NCBI GenBank assembly: GCA_016800925.1
Contig: JABCPU010000607.1
Coordinates: 1-35,458, forward strand
Source of the DNA: Suillus spraguei
Taxonomy: Eukaryota; Basidiomycota; Agaricomycetes; Boletales; Suillaceae
Direction: 5' to 3'
DNA length: 35,458 bases
Below, piece after piece: positions 11,430-21,165 of the stretch. Under the pieces are notes generated by a model. The model searched no databases. It saw only the letters and a list, made by a program, of their open reading frames with translations, and was not told where the DNA came from. Position numbers and translations under genes: made by a program. Positions within the stretch are counted from its first letter, which is position 1. Every line of letters starts with the position of its first letter.

Positions 11430-12229
11430 ATGCCTGAAACTCCTGCATCCACATCTGGCACTCCAAATACTGGACATCACTGGCAACCCATGAAGCTGAA
11501 CCTTCAAGATATTTCTTGTACTTTGAATATGGCTGCATCGCGCATCCGCGCATGTATCTCTCAATATCAGATGGAGGCTGCTAACAACCCTCCCTCTTCT
11601 GCCCAGATCATGTACTTTAAAGCCGGGGTGCAATGGGAATCAATGTAGTGACTGATGACCGGATGACCGGCTGACTTTTTTGGGCAATGCTGAGATTTCC
11701 AACAGACATTTGTTACGCCACTCCTGCAGTACTCAGCTGCAAGGAACATCGTTTCTGTTGTTCCAAGCCCCGTCGCTCATGTCCTGACATTGTATCCCAT
11801 GCTCACCTGGAACACTGTTCCAGACCACATCTTTTCATCCCACCTTGTCAGTTTGATGATGTCGCAGCTCCGGGACATCCATCCCGGATTATTCCCAGCT
11901 ATGATACTCCATGGTGGATGGGACACACCGAAATTCCGAATGAACCATGGCAATGGGGTCAGATCATGAGGTCCTGTGTCGTTCACTACCAGCATTGGAT
12001 GGTAAATGGAGTTGAGGATGATGGCTTGGTTCTTCCTGAGGAGGTAAATGACTCATCAGGCCCATCAGTGATGGGACTTAAGATGATTCGAGCACGCCTG
12101 GTAGCATTGATGGAGGAGCAAGATGAGGGTATCCATGAGAAGATGGCAGAGGTGAAGATGTACACTGACATGCTACAGAGATTGAAGAGAGGCAGGGGAG
12201 TGGAGTCCTCTTCACTGTGTTTAGATTAG
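11430..12229 (+). CDS. Unrecognised protein, PWW/GHT motif and C-terminal helix
   Basis: Two open stretches follow one another. The first (11430-11648) starts MPETPASTSGTPNTGHHWQP and ends in TAG. The second is in another frame and reads to TAG 12227-12229; its convincing part runs from about 11840. It includes SYDTPWWMGHTEIPNEPWQWG and QHWMVNGVEDDGLVLPEE, and then a charged C-terminal segment (RARLVALMEEQDEGIHEKMA..TDMLQRLKRGRG) that is probably helical or coiled coil. Whether an intron or frameshift joins the two stretches is unclear; no clean pair of splice sites was found, so it may be broken. I do not know its function. The gene lies between a KDZ relic and a satellite array, which suggests a repeat-associated family rather than a core gene. 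Confidence 0.5.
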
Positions 12230-12579
12230 AATGGTCTTCATTTCATACATGATGTAAAATATTTTATTCGTCCAAATGATTGTCTTGACTCCCGAATATT
12301 TTGTTCCGGATTTTGAGACTGGATGTCAAGATCCGGATGTAGAGTCCTAAATCCCAAATGCTGAGTGGCGAATGCCTGAGTGCAATGGTACTTAGAGTTT
12401 GGGACTTAATTCATGGGACTCGACTTCCGAATGGCAAGATTGCCTCACATATTTCTGAGTGGCGAGTCATGAATCTTAGGTACCGAACCCCGAACCCCAC
12501 AATTGTGGACTACCGGATTTCATGGTTTGGGGTTCAGCAATCAAGGTTCGAGACGAAATAGATATCTGTGCGACAGTGC
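12230..12579. other. Non-coding transition into satellite array
   Basis: No gene seen. Contains diverged GC-rich repeat cores and the block GGACTTAATTCATGGGACTC at ~12402, which recurs with few changes at ~14066 on the far side of the array, so the array is bracketed by a direct repeat. Confidence 0.6.
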
Positions 12580-13975
12580 GGGGTCGGCAGTCAACATATG
12601 TGGATCAATAACTTTCACATTATTCTGAGTGCCGAGTCCCGAGTTCCGGGTGCCGGGCCTGGCAGTCGGCGTTCGGCACTTCACATGTGTGCATCCATAT
12701 CATTCACAATGTTGTGAGTCCGAGTCCCGAGTCCCGGCTGCCGGAGTTCGGGGTTCGGCACCCAACATGTGTGGATTATTCTGAGTGCCGAGTGCCGAGT
12801 TCCGGGTGCCGGGGCTCGGCAGTCGGCGTTCGGGACTTAACATGTGTGCATCAATATCATTCACAATGTTGTGTGTCCCGAGTCCCAGTTCCGGCTGCCG
12901 GGGTTCGGGGTTAGGCACTTTACATATGGGAATCAGTATCTTTCACAATGTTGTGAGTCCCGAGTTCCGGCTGCCGGAGTTCGGGGTTCGGCACTCAACA
13001 TGTGTGGATTATTGTGAGTGCCGAGTGCCGAGTTCCGGGTGCCGGGGCTCGGCAGTCGGCGTTCGGACTTAACATGTGTGCATCAAATCATTCACAATTG
13101 TGGTGAGTCCCGAGTTCCGGCTGCCGGGAGTTCGGGGTTCGGCACTCAACATGTGTGGATTATTCTGAGTGCCGAGTGCCGAGTTCCGGGTGCCGGGGCT
13201 CGGCAGTCGGCGTTCGGACTTAACATGTGTGCATCAATATCATTCACAATGTTGTGTGTCCCGAGTCCCGAGTTCCGGCTGCCGGGGTTCGGGTTGGCAC
13301 TTTACATATGGGAATCAGTATCTTTCACAATGTTGTGAGTCCGAGTTCCGGCTGCCGGAGTTCGGGGTTCGGCACTCAACATGTGTGGATTATTGTGAGT
13401 CCGAGTGCCGAGTTCCGGGTGCCGGGGCTCGGCAGTCGGCGTTCGCCACTTAACATGTGTGCATCAATATCATTCACAATGTTGTGTGTCCCGAGTCCCG
13501 AGTTCGGCTGCCGGGGTTCCGGGTTCGCCACTTGATATGTGGGAATCAGTATCTTTCACAGGGTTCGGCATTCGCGTTCGGCACTTTACATGTAGGACTC
13601 AATATCTTTCTCGTTCTTCTGAGTCCCAAGTCCGGACTGCTGGCTGCCGGGGTTCGGAGTTCGGCCCTCAACATGTGTGGATCAATGACTTGCACATTAT
13701 TCTGAGTCCCGAGTCCCGAGTGCCGGCTGCCGGGATTCGGAGTTCGTCATTTATGATATGTGAATTCACATCTTTCACATTGTTCTGAGTCCCGAGTCCC
13801 GAGCTCCGGCTGCCTGAGTTTGGGATTTGGCACTCACTATATGTGAATTCATATTTTTCACATTGGTGTCAGTCCTGAGTCCCGAGTGCCGGCTGCCGGT
13901 GTTCGGTGTTCGGCAGTCACAATGTGTGGGTCAAAGTCTGTTGCCTCACATTGTGCTGCCTCACACTTTCCTGAG
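12580..13975. repeat. CpG-rich satellite array with higher-order periodicity
   Basis: Units of ~75 bp have a GC core of the type GAGTTCCGGGTGCCGGGGCTC and an AT part such as ACATGTGTGCATCAATATCA. At least three unit types alternate, so the same type-1 core (GAGTGCCGAGTGCCGAGTTC-like) starts at 12783, 13016, 13167 and 13397. These spacings of 233, 151 and 230 fit a three-unit higher-order repeat with one unit missing in the middle copy. The units are related to the plus-oriented half of the array at 890-1745. Open frames here are repeat translations. Confidence 0.9.
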
Positions 13976-14199
13976 TCCCGAGTGTGAAGCCTGAATTCGG
14001 ACTATCGATCATTGAGTCCCTAATTTCGAGGATCGAGTCCCGAGTCCCGAGATACACATAGTTAGGGACTCAATTCATGGAACTCGACTTCCGACTTGAG
14101 TTCCAGAACTGTTGATGCTCTCATTGGTACATGGTATTCGTGTGTTGCTACTAACATGGGTCACAACTCTTTCAACTTCTTTGATCTTTCACACCGTGC
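13976..14199. other. Array edge and spacer before the TET/JBP gene
   Basis: Degenerate repeat cores continue to ~14050, followed by the flanking block AATTCATGGAACTCGACTTC at ~14071 that matches ~12407. The remaining bases to the stop codon of the next gene show no coding signal. Confidence 0.5.
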
Positions 14200-15493
14200 T
14201 TAGTATGTGGCCTTCGACCATAGCCCATCCACATGAGGGAACCCGGCATAAATGTGCACAGAATCCCTCATATACCATGCCCAAGCAATCCGATCCCCTT
14301 CCCCTCCATCAACACCATGTCTCACAATTCTTCCCGAAAATGCAATCATACAGCCGGAATCATACCTGAATTCCAGCTGAAGGCTTGGCATACTCATCCG
14401 AGCATTAGAATAGTTCCCCACGGTGGTGAGAATATCGAAGCATTCAGGAATCGATAAATGGTCTCGATGATTGGGGGTTTCCCGATTGGAAATGATGGAG
14501 AGGCTGTTAAACACGGATGCCCAGTACTGCAGGGTCTCTGGCATCTGTGGCAGTTCCTTGCTCACTGCCTTATCTCCGAGGTGTGACAAGGCTCGTAACC
14601 CTGCAAAATACTGCTGAGGATGCATGACCCTGAGTGCCGCCGATGCGATGGCTGCCGGCCTTGCAATAGCTTTCAGGATATTCTGGAGGAGGGTCCCTTC
14701 AATGATGCGGATACCTCCGGATCTGACAGATTCTATGGGATTGGTGAGTTTGACTCCAGAAATCACCATCTCATCACATCCTACCTCGTGGCCCTGTTGA
14801 AACCATGCCGGAGATAAATTGATGCATCCGGGAGTTGACCCAACATTTTCCGAGCCCTGTTTGAACCATTCTTGATTATATCGCCAATTGCCATCAGCCT
14901 TTACACTTTTTTCGAGGCTTGGACCCAGCAAATCGGTGGCCGCCCTGATTTCCTTCTGTAGGTACCATTTGATATTCAATATCCATTGAGTAACAATCTA
15001 CACATTACGCACCTGGGTGGTCTCGGTCAGGGCGTCCGGAAGGTACCATGCGATGATGGTACCGGAAACATCGATAATTGTGGCAGGTTTGTCCACCACC
15101 TTTGTGCCCTCATGGCCAGGAGGACACCTCTCAAGCAACTTCTCCTCTTTCTCCTCATTATGCCCAGTGTTCTTTGGGGATATCAATTTGCTATATCTTG
15201 CAATATCAATCTGTATCTTAACTGTCATGAAGGAATTTGGATGATCAAACACATTTTCAACATCTGCAGGAAGACCCACTGGGATTTTTATATGCCTTTA
15301 TGAGTACATCAGCCAAGCGATCGCACGCCATCACCAGATCAGTGTCCAGGTTCGGAGAAGGTATAACCGGTTCTCCTCCAGTCTTCTCTGCATTGAATTT
15401 TTGTTCGGTATATGCCCCTGCTTCATGAGTGATGGCCAGGGCCCAAGTGCGCCAGATTTTTATGTCACAAGTGGACATGGAAGAAGTGTTCAT
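14200..15493 (-). CDS. Fungal TET/JBP-family 2OG-Fe(II) dioxygenase
   Basis: The last exon is 14955-14200, preceded by intron 15012-14956 (GTGCGT..CTACAG), which joins DALTETTQ to KEIRAATDLLG in frame. The upstream coding stretch holds KVVDKPATIIDVSGTIIAWY. The last exon carries the core: FNSLSIISNRETPNHRD, where HRD (codons 14461-14469) gives the first iron-binding His and Asp, then the double-stranded beta-helix. This is followed by GRIVRHGV (distal iron His, ~14317) and GDRIAWAWYMRD (2-oxoglutarate-binding Arg, ~14290). TET/JBP enzymes oxidise the 5-methyl group of thymine or 5-methylcytosine in DNA; fungal families are expanded in Agaricomycetes and associated with KDZ transposons. Oddity: ADVLIKAYKNPSG (ATG ~15475) and LPADVENVFDHPNSF (~15270) are in different frames with no room for an intron, so a one-base indel at ~15275 is likely. 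The catalytic part is intact, but the gene may be disrupted near its 5' end. Confidence 0.82.
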
Positions 15494-15659
15494 GTTGCAA
15501 GTTGATATTGGGAAATCAGACGCTGAATGCTGGATGTCCAGACTTTGGTGTTAAAGGGGGTGGAGATAGCGAGGATCAGATAAGGGAACCTTGGATGATG
15601 TTGGCTTTCAAAGCTGTATTATCATCCATTGCTCAATGAAATACCAGATGATTGGAAGT
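15494..15659. other. Spacer upstream of the TET/JBP gene
   Basis: No coding signal or recognised promoter motif. It should contain the promoter of the minus-strand dioxygenase gene, if that is expressed. Confidence 0.35.
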
Positions 15660-16195
15660 GTGCTGGATATCTGATATTCATTTGTCCAGACCCGGGTTCG
15701 GAACTCCGGAACTTGGTATGCTTCACTCAAATTTCGGGGGTCGGAACTGGGTGTCTCGTATTGACTGAATTATGTGTCGAGACCCAGGTCTCGGAACTCG
15801 GAACTTGGTATGCTTCATCTGATTTTCGGGGGTCAGAACTGGGTGTCTTGTAGGGCAACACAAGCCTCGCACCCCGCTTTCCACATTCTACAAGATAACC
15901 TAAGCGCCATAAAGGCCATTTCAAGACATCACTTGCTGCTCCTGGAACTTGGTATGCTTCACTCAAATTTCGGGGGTCGGAACTGGGTGTCTCTTATTGA
16001 CTGAATTATGTGTCGAGACCCGGGTCTCGGAACTCGGAACTTGGTATGCTTCATTTGATTTTCGGGGGTCGGAGCTGGGTGTCTTGTAGGGCAACACAAG
16101 CCTCGCACCCCAGTTTCCACATTCTACAAGACAACCTAAGCATCACAAAAGGCCATGTCAAGACAGCACCTGCTGCTCCGGGAACTCAGTAACTG
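15660..16195. repeat. Direct repeats, ~236 bp period
   Basis: The string TCTCGGAACTCGGAACTTGG starts at ~15789 and again at ~16025. GGTATGCTTCA, TTTCGGGGGTCGGAACTGGG and AGGGCAACACAAGCCTCGCA each recur with the same spacing, and partial copies occur at ~15700 and ~15950. Short open frames here repeat the same peptides and are not genes. Confidence 0.88.
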
Positions 16196-16254
16196 TGATT
16201 TATTACCTCCTCTGATTCAGATGATATGCAACTCCCTCAGCTCCGTCATGTCTA

Positions 16255-16695
16255 CCATTATCATACACATGGGCCCACCCGTCTATATTTTATACCACCC
16301 TCGGCCCACCCATCTAATATAATATACTGTACAACACCCTCGGCCCACCCGTCTAATAAATATTTATATAACACTCTCGGCTCACCCGTCTAATACCTGT
16401 CTAATTTAATATGTGTCTGGGCCCACCCGTGTATGTGATAACAAGTACCCTTCACATACCTGTCTATTTGATACACATCTACCTTGATACACCCATCTAC
16501 ATGATATCCAACTACCTCGGCCCATCCGTCTACCAGATATTCATGTACATCGGCCCACTCATCTACTCTACATATTCCTTGCATGGGCCCACCCGCTGTC
16601 ATCGGGAATAATATTCCTCCCGGCCCATCCGTCATCAACGAGGATATTTCTACCATGGGCCCATGGTCCGCTGGCCCGTATCATACGGGATATTA
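16255..16695. repeat. Interspersed GGCCCACCCGTCT minisatellite
   Basis: A 13-base core (GGCCCACCCGTCT, usually preceded by TC or GG) recurs about twelve times every 30-50 bp, for example near 16272, 16310, 16342, 16378, 16421, 16518 and 16585. The spacers are AT-rich (TAATATAATATA-like). No coding evidence on either strand. Confidence 0.85.
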
Positions 16696-16742
16696 TGCAC
16701 GTCCGTTCACTCGTATAATACGGAGATAGTTCACTGTAATAT

Positions 16743-18981
16743 GTGAAGGATAGCAGCAGTTACAGCCTTTCAAACCCTCCTCATTATCCCTCCCCACATG
16801 AATGTGGTGCTTCCATTGATGCAGGAAATGTCAATGACCTGTTCTCTGATCCTCAGGGCAGCAAAGACACACCTTCCTCGACATCAGGCCAGTCATTTGT
16901 TCCTGGACAGAAGTCTGCCAACAACAACATAATCCTCAAAGCTGCTTTCATCGAAATCAAGCAATTGTTCCTTGAGCTCTCTTGGTCGACATCAATTCCA
17001 GTGCAGCAAGTCATCAACTAGTTCTTAAAAAGTCGAGGTCGGATGACAGTCAGCACTAACTTCTGGAACATCTATGCTCACAGTTACTTCAAGGATCACA
17101 CAGAGCAAGAACTTGCACATGTTGGGCATAAGGTTCCTGCAGATGGAGGCTCTCCAGGTAAGTTCCAATTGTATTTGTTGATGTTGTGCTTACAGTTCCA
17201 TCGTGGATGTTAGGTATGTAAATTTGGACAAAATGTTACAACCTCTTCAAAGAGGCCTTTCCAGACACATACAAAGACATTCAGTCCATCCATGATGAAG
17301 TGAAAATGCCATCCGCTTCCCCTCAAACTGTCTCTCAATATGCACAAGAGTTTTAAAAATACTACTGAAGGATGTTTAGTATTGTCAGTATACTTCCTTC
17401 ATGCCTCACTGCTTGCTGTTCCCTGACCATCTTCATTATAGGCTGATAGTGCCGCTGCTAAATTTGGCTTTGAGACCGCGATGGTCGTCTGTGGCAAAAT
17501 CATCAATCAAGATGCCTCCCTTGGTCAAGTTCATACTACACCAGGCGCTGCAGAGGTAAGTATCTTGAGGGTGGTATTCAATACTGAGATGATTACTCAT
17601 TCTGGTCTGCTAGTTCTGGAGTACACAATGCCGAGCTGATGATGACACTATCATCAGTCACCTCAAAGCTCATGTCTAGTAAGTCTCAATTAGTGTCTTA
17701 CTATCTCTTTCTGATTCAACTTCAAAATAGCAATAAAACCTCACTGGCAGTAGTTGATGATGCCTTCAACGACTTGCCTGAAGATGATGAAGAAGCCTCT
17801 TCTCAGGATGCTGACTTGATTCCTTCCACCAAAGTCAAGGGTTGTGATGAATCTCTCTGGTGGCTCAAGAAAGCAATCGCAAAACAAGTCAGTAAGTAGC
17901 TAATCGAGTTGTTCTTCAGTTCAACCTGACATGCTCATATAGCTAAACTTGGTGGGAAGTTTGCATTCGACAAGAATTTTCCCTGAAAAATGATGCCCAG
18001 CACCTTAGCCTCTGGTGGCCTGAACATAGAAGGGTATCCCACCCACAAGTTGTCTCATGGCAGGTGAATCCCATGATCCAATGTCGAAGAATAACAAGGG
18101 GATAGGTGTATTTACGTTCAAAGAGGTTACAGCACTTGTTGATGCTTTCAAGGCTGGCATCATGCAGGTGGTCAAGTTTTCCAATATGCCCAGTAAGTTT
18201 TGTCTCTATTTAGTAGTCCAATTCTAATCAATTTCTGTAGCATCGTTGATCAAATTAACAGAGCTGGTTATCATCAGAGAGGCTCCTCCTTCCACCTGGG
18301 AGCACACATCTGCTTGTTGCATGTTTGCTGATCAGCATACAGACTATGGTGGCCCGGAACATGTGGGGACAAGTGTCACACAGACCAGAGTCAAGAAGGG
18401 AAAGAATAGAGCTTGTGATCCCAAGGATGGAGAGGCTGTCATGTCTCTCCTGCCTGTCATGTCTCCTCCCCCTGCTTGTCCCTTTAAGGTTGTTGCTGAG
18501 CCCATTTCTTTCAAGCTCCTCATCCCTCCTCCCACTCATCCCTTTCGGGTTGTTGCTAAGCCAACTGTGCCAATGGCTTCCAAGGCTGCTGCACAGGAGG
18601 TCATTGAACTCACTTCAACTTTGGAGGGCTCAAGGGATGTGACAGCAGAGGTGGACACTGAATACAAAGACGATTCATGTGGGAAGAAACAGAAATTGAA
18701 GTCAGGAAGTTCTTCTCAGGTGTCCAAGAAGCATGTGTCTGCAGAGGTTGTCATTGAACTGAAGAAGGAAGGTGTGCGTTCCAAGGCAAAGCCATCACCA
18801 TCCGATGCCTCTGTATTGAAAGGGGGTCCACTGTCACCATTAACTGTGGGGTTGTCATCTGTTGATGAAGAGCACTCATCTGGCGATGAAGGTTTGTGCT
18901 ACATACATCATTTGTCTTTACTCACTAATCATCTTATTCAGCTGCCCAGCCTGTTCAACCTGCAGCTCACATCTGGGATGG
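16743..18981 (+). pseudogene. Unrecognised multi-exon gene family, broken and 3'-truncated
   Basis: Start ATG 16743. Exon-like blocks in order encode AAFIEIKQLFLELSWSTSI (with TAG at 17020-17022), FWNIYAHSYFKDHTEQELAH, YNLFKEAFPDTYKDIQSIHD (TAA at ~17355 and another stop soon after), FGFETAMVVCGKIINQDASL, KVKGCDESLWWLKKAIAKQ, LGGKFAFDKNFP (followed by TGA) and KGIGVFTFKEVTALVDAFKA. They are separated by short introns with GTAAGT/GTAAGTC donors. The longest block (18246-18986) begins after an intron and encodes a Pro/Ser/Lys-rich tail. Several in-frame stops make it a relic. The final exon is interrupted at 18982, where a retroelement-derived module begins. I believe this is a widespread repeat-associated Agaricomycete family, but I know no function. 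Confidence 0.6.
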
Positions 18982-19944
18982 TGTAAAGATACAACCTAAC
19001 CTGGGCTGTAGATAAACTACCTCCTTAGTTAGTATGTGTGGTCTTGTGCTCCATCTAGTCTGCTTCACTTGCGAAACAAGAGTGTTCGACCCTAAAGGGG
19101 GATGCCTGTTAGTATGGTCAAGTTCAAGTCAAACCAATGTGCGAATGTAGCATTGTAGTCAGCAGTAAGTTGCCACCATCAGCGATGATGTCGCCAGAAC
19201 TAGCATTGTATGTAGCGGTGCTACCGTGGTCGAGATAATACTTGAAACATAGCGTCGAGTGAGCAATAATGAGTGGTAAAGTCAGCGGTAGCAGTAAGGT
19301 GCGAGTGGTGCAAAGAAACAGTAAAGAAGTCTGCGGTACTCTCAGTGGTAGAGTAGCGGTGAGCATGAAGTTCAGTCTAAACAGGGGTCAAGAATCTAGC
19401 AGTGTGCCAGCGGTAATGGTGAACGAGTGTAATTGATTAAACAAGCAGTAAGGAAACGTTAAAGACTAAGTCTACTACTGGGTAGATCCAGAGCTAGACA
19501 CTAATCCTGACCTATAGTACATTCCATGGGGTAAAATCAGGTATCATATTGTGTGGGGTATGCGGTACTTATATCTTAAATTGTATGTACTCAGAATGCT
19601 CTAGGTGAGATCAGTAGCGCTCGAGTGTGGTAACCGCCATATGTAAACATAGCACGAGGCGCTGCGGCACGAGGCAACATGTAATAAGACTTGCTGTGGA
19701 ATCAATGATAACAAACATAAAACAAATGACGCACCAAATGGAGCTATGCAGATGCGGCAAGGACATGGAAGGACATCGGTATGTGGAACGTGGTGCGGCA
19801 GTCGGTATGGTGTGTGGTAAGCGTGGAATGCCACCGGCAATGCTAAAGGAGTAAGATGGCCTTTGAACTGGTGGAGATTCTTATAGATGTGAGACGTGCG
19901 CCAAAAGCTAGGGTTTTAAGGCCAGCGCCAATATGTTCATTACA
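18982..19944. repeat. Retroelement-derived module 1 (LTR-like, flanked by ATGG)
   Basis: Begins TGTAAAGATACAACCTAACC and ends GTTCATTACA, so the ends form a TGTAA/TTACA inverted pair. ATGG is present immediately before (18978-18981) and after (19945-19948), as a 4-base target-site duplication would be. Inside, CTAAAGGGGGATGCC followed by TGTTAGTATGG looks like a polypurine tract and LTR start, and CCAGAGCTAGAC at ~19487 resembles a primer-binding region. An alternative reading is therefore a chimera of LTR-element fragments. The region is dense in AGCGGTA-like heptamers. Confidence 0.6.
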
Positions 19945-19948
19945 ATGG

Positions 19949-20411
19949 TGTAAAGATACAACCTAACCTGGGCTGTAGATAAACTACCTCCTAAGTTAGT
20001 ATGTGTGGTCTTGCGCTCTGTCTAGTCTGCTTCACTTGTTGAACAAGAGTGTTCGACCCTAAAGGGGATGCCTGTTAGTATAGTCAAGTTCAAGTCAAAC
20101 TAATGTACAAATATACATAATGTTGTAGTCAGCGGTAAGTTGCTGTGGTCAGCAATGATGCTGCCAAAATTAGTGTTGTATGTAGCAGTACTACCATGGT
20201 CGGAAAAATGCCTGAAAGTGTAGCATCTAGCGAGCGATGTTGAGCAGTAAAGTGCATGGTAGCAGTAAGATGTGAGCGGTGCAAAAAAAAACAGTAAAAA
20301 AGTCCGCAGTACTTTCAGCAGTAAAGTAGCGGTGAGCATGAAGTTCAGTCAAAACAGGGGTCAAGAATCTAGCAGTATGCCAGCGGTAACAGTGAATGAG
20401 CGATGATGATT
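19949..20411. repeat. Retroelement-derived module 2
   Basis: Starts with the same TGTAAAGATACAACCTAACC and follows module 1 with small differences as far as the GATTAA-rich segment, lacking the last ~500 bases of module 1. No coding potential. Confidence 0.75.
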
Positions 20412-20694
20412 AACGAGTGGCGTAAAGATACAATCTAGCCTGGGCTGTAGGTAAACCATGGCCTAAACTAGTATGCGAGTCTTGCGCTCCGTCTAGTCTG
20501 CTTCACTTGCAAAGCAAGAGTGTTTGACCCTAAAGGGAATGCTAAGTTAGTATAGCTCAATAATGCCCAACCTGTGGTGCGAGAATGCCATGGGAGGTAG
20601 CGAGGTGCTAGCAGTGACCTCCAGTCCATGGGAAACTTGCAGGAAAACTAGCAGTAAGCATGGGAATGCAGTAGGCAAGCAGTAGAGTGAACAG
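20412..20694. repeat. Retroelement-derived module 3, truncated
   Basis: Starts GTAAAGATACAATCTAGCCT. It matches the first ~150 bases of modules 1 and 2 up to the CCCTAAAGGGAATGC purine tract, then diverges into sequence unique within this window. Confidence 0.7.
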
Positions 20695-21165
20695 TGTAAG
20701 GATACAACCTAACCTGGGCTGTAGATAAACCATGGCCTAAGCTAGTATGTGAGTCTTGCGCTCCATCTAGTCTGCTTCACTTGTGAGAACAAGATCATTC
20801 AACCATAAAGGGGGATGCCTATTAGAATGGTCAAGTTTGAGTCAAACTTATGTGCGAAAGAAGCGTTGTGGTCAGCGGTAAGTTGCTGCGGTCAGCGATG
20901 ATGCCGCCGGAACTAGTGTCGTAAGTAGCAGTACTACCATAGTCGAGATATAGTCAGAAACAGTTGCGTCGAGCGAGCGATATCGAGCGATGATATCAGT
21001 GGTAGCGGTAAGGTTGTGAGTGGTGCGAAGAAACAGTAAAGAAAGCTGCGGTACTTTCAGCGGTAAAGTAGTGGCCGTGAGAAGTTCAGTCAAAATAACA
21101 GTCAAAAGTCCAGCGGTATGCCAGCGGTAACAGGGAACGAGCGTGATCGATTAACAGTGATAAGG
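20695..21165. repeat. Retroelement-derived module 4, abutting the gypsy fragment
   Basis: Starts TGTAAGGATACAACCTAACC and follows modules 1 and 2 to about GATCGATTAACAGTGATAAGG. From ~21166 the sequence becomes gypsy coding sequence, so this is the 5' truncation junction of that element. Confidence 0.72.

Noticed and set aside
12687..13788. Overlapping open frames of ~60-127 aa in the right array
   Set aside because: Same reason: repeat translations in several frames.
18325..18642. 105-aa Leu-rich plus-strand frame in the 16743-18981 relic
   Set aside because: It overlaps the longer 246-codon frame in another phase; that frame fits the upstream intron and gene order.
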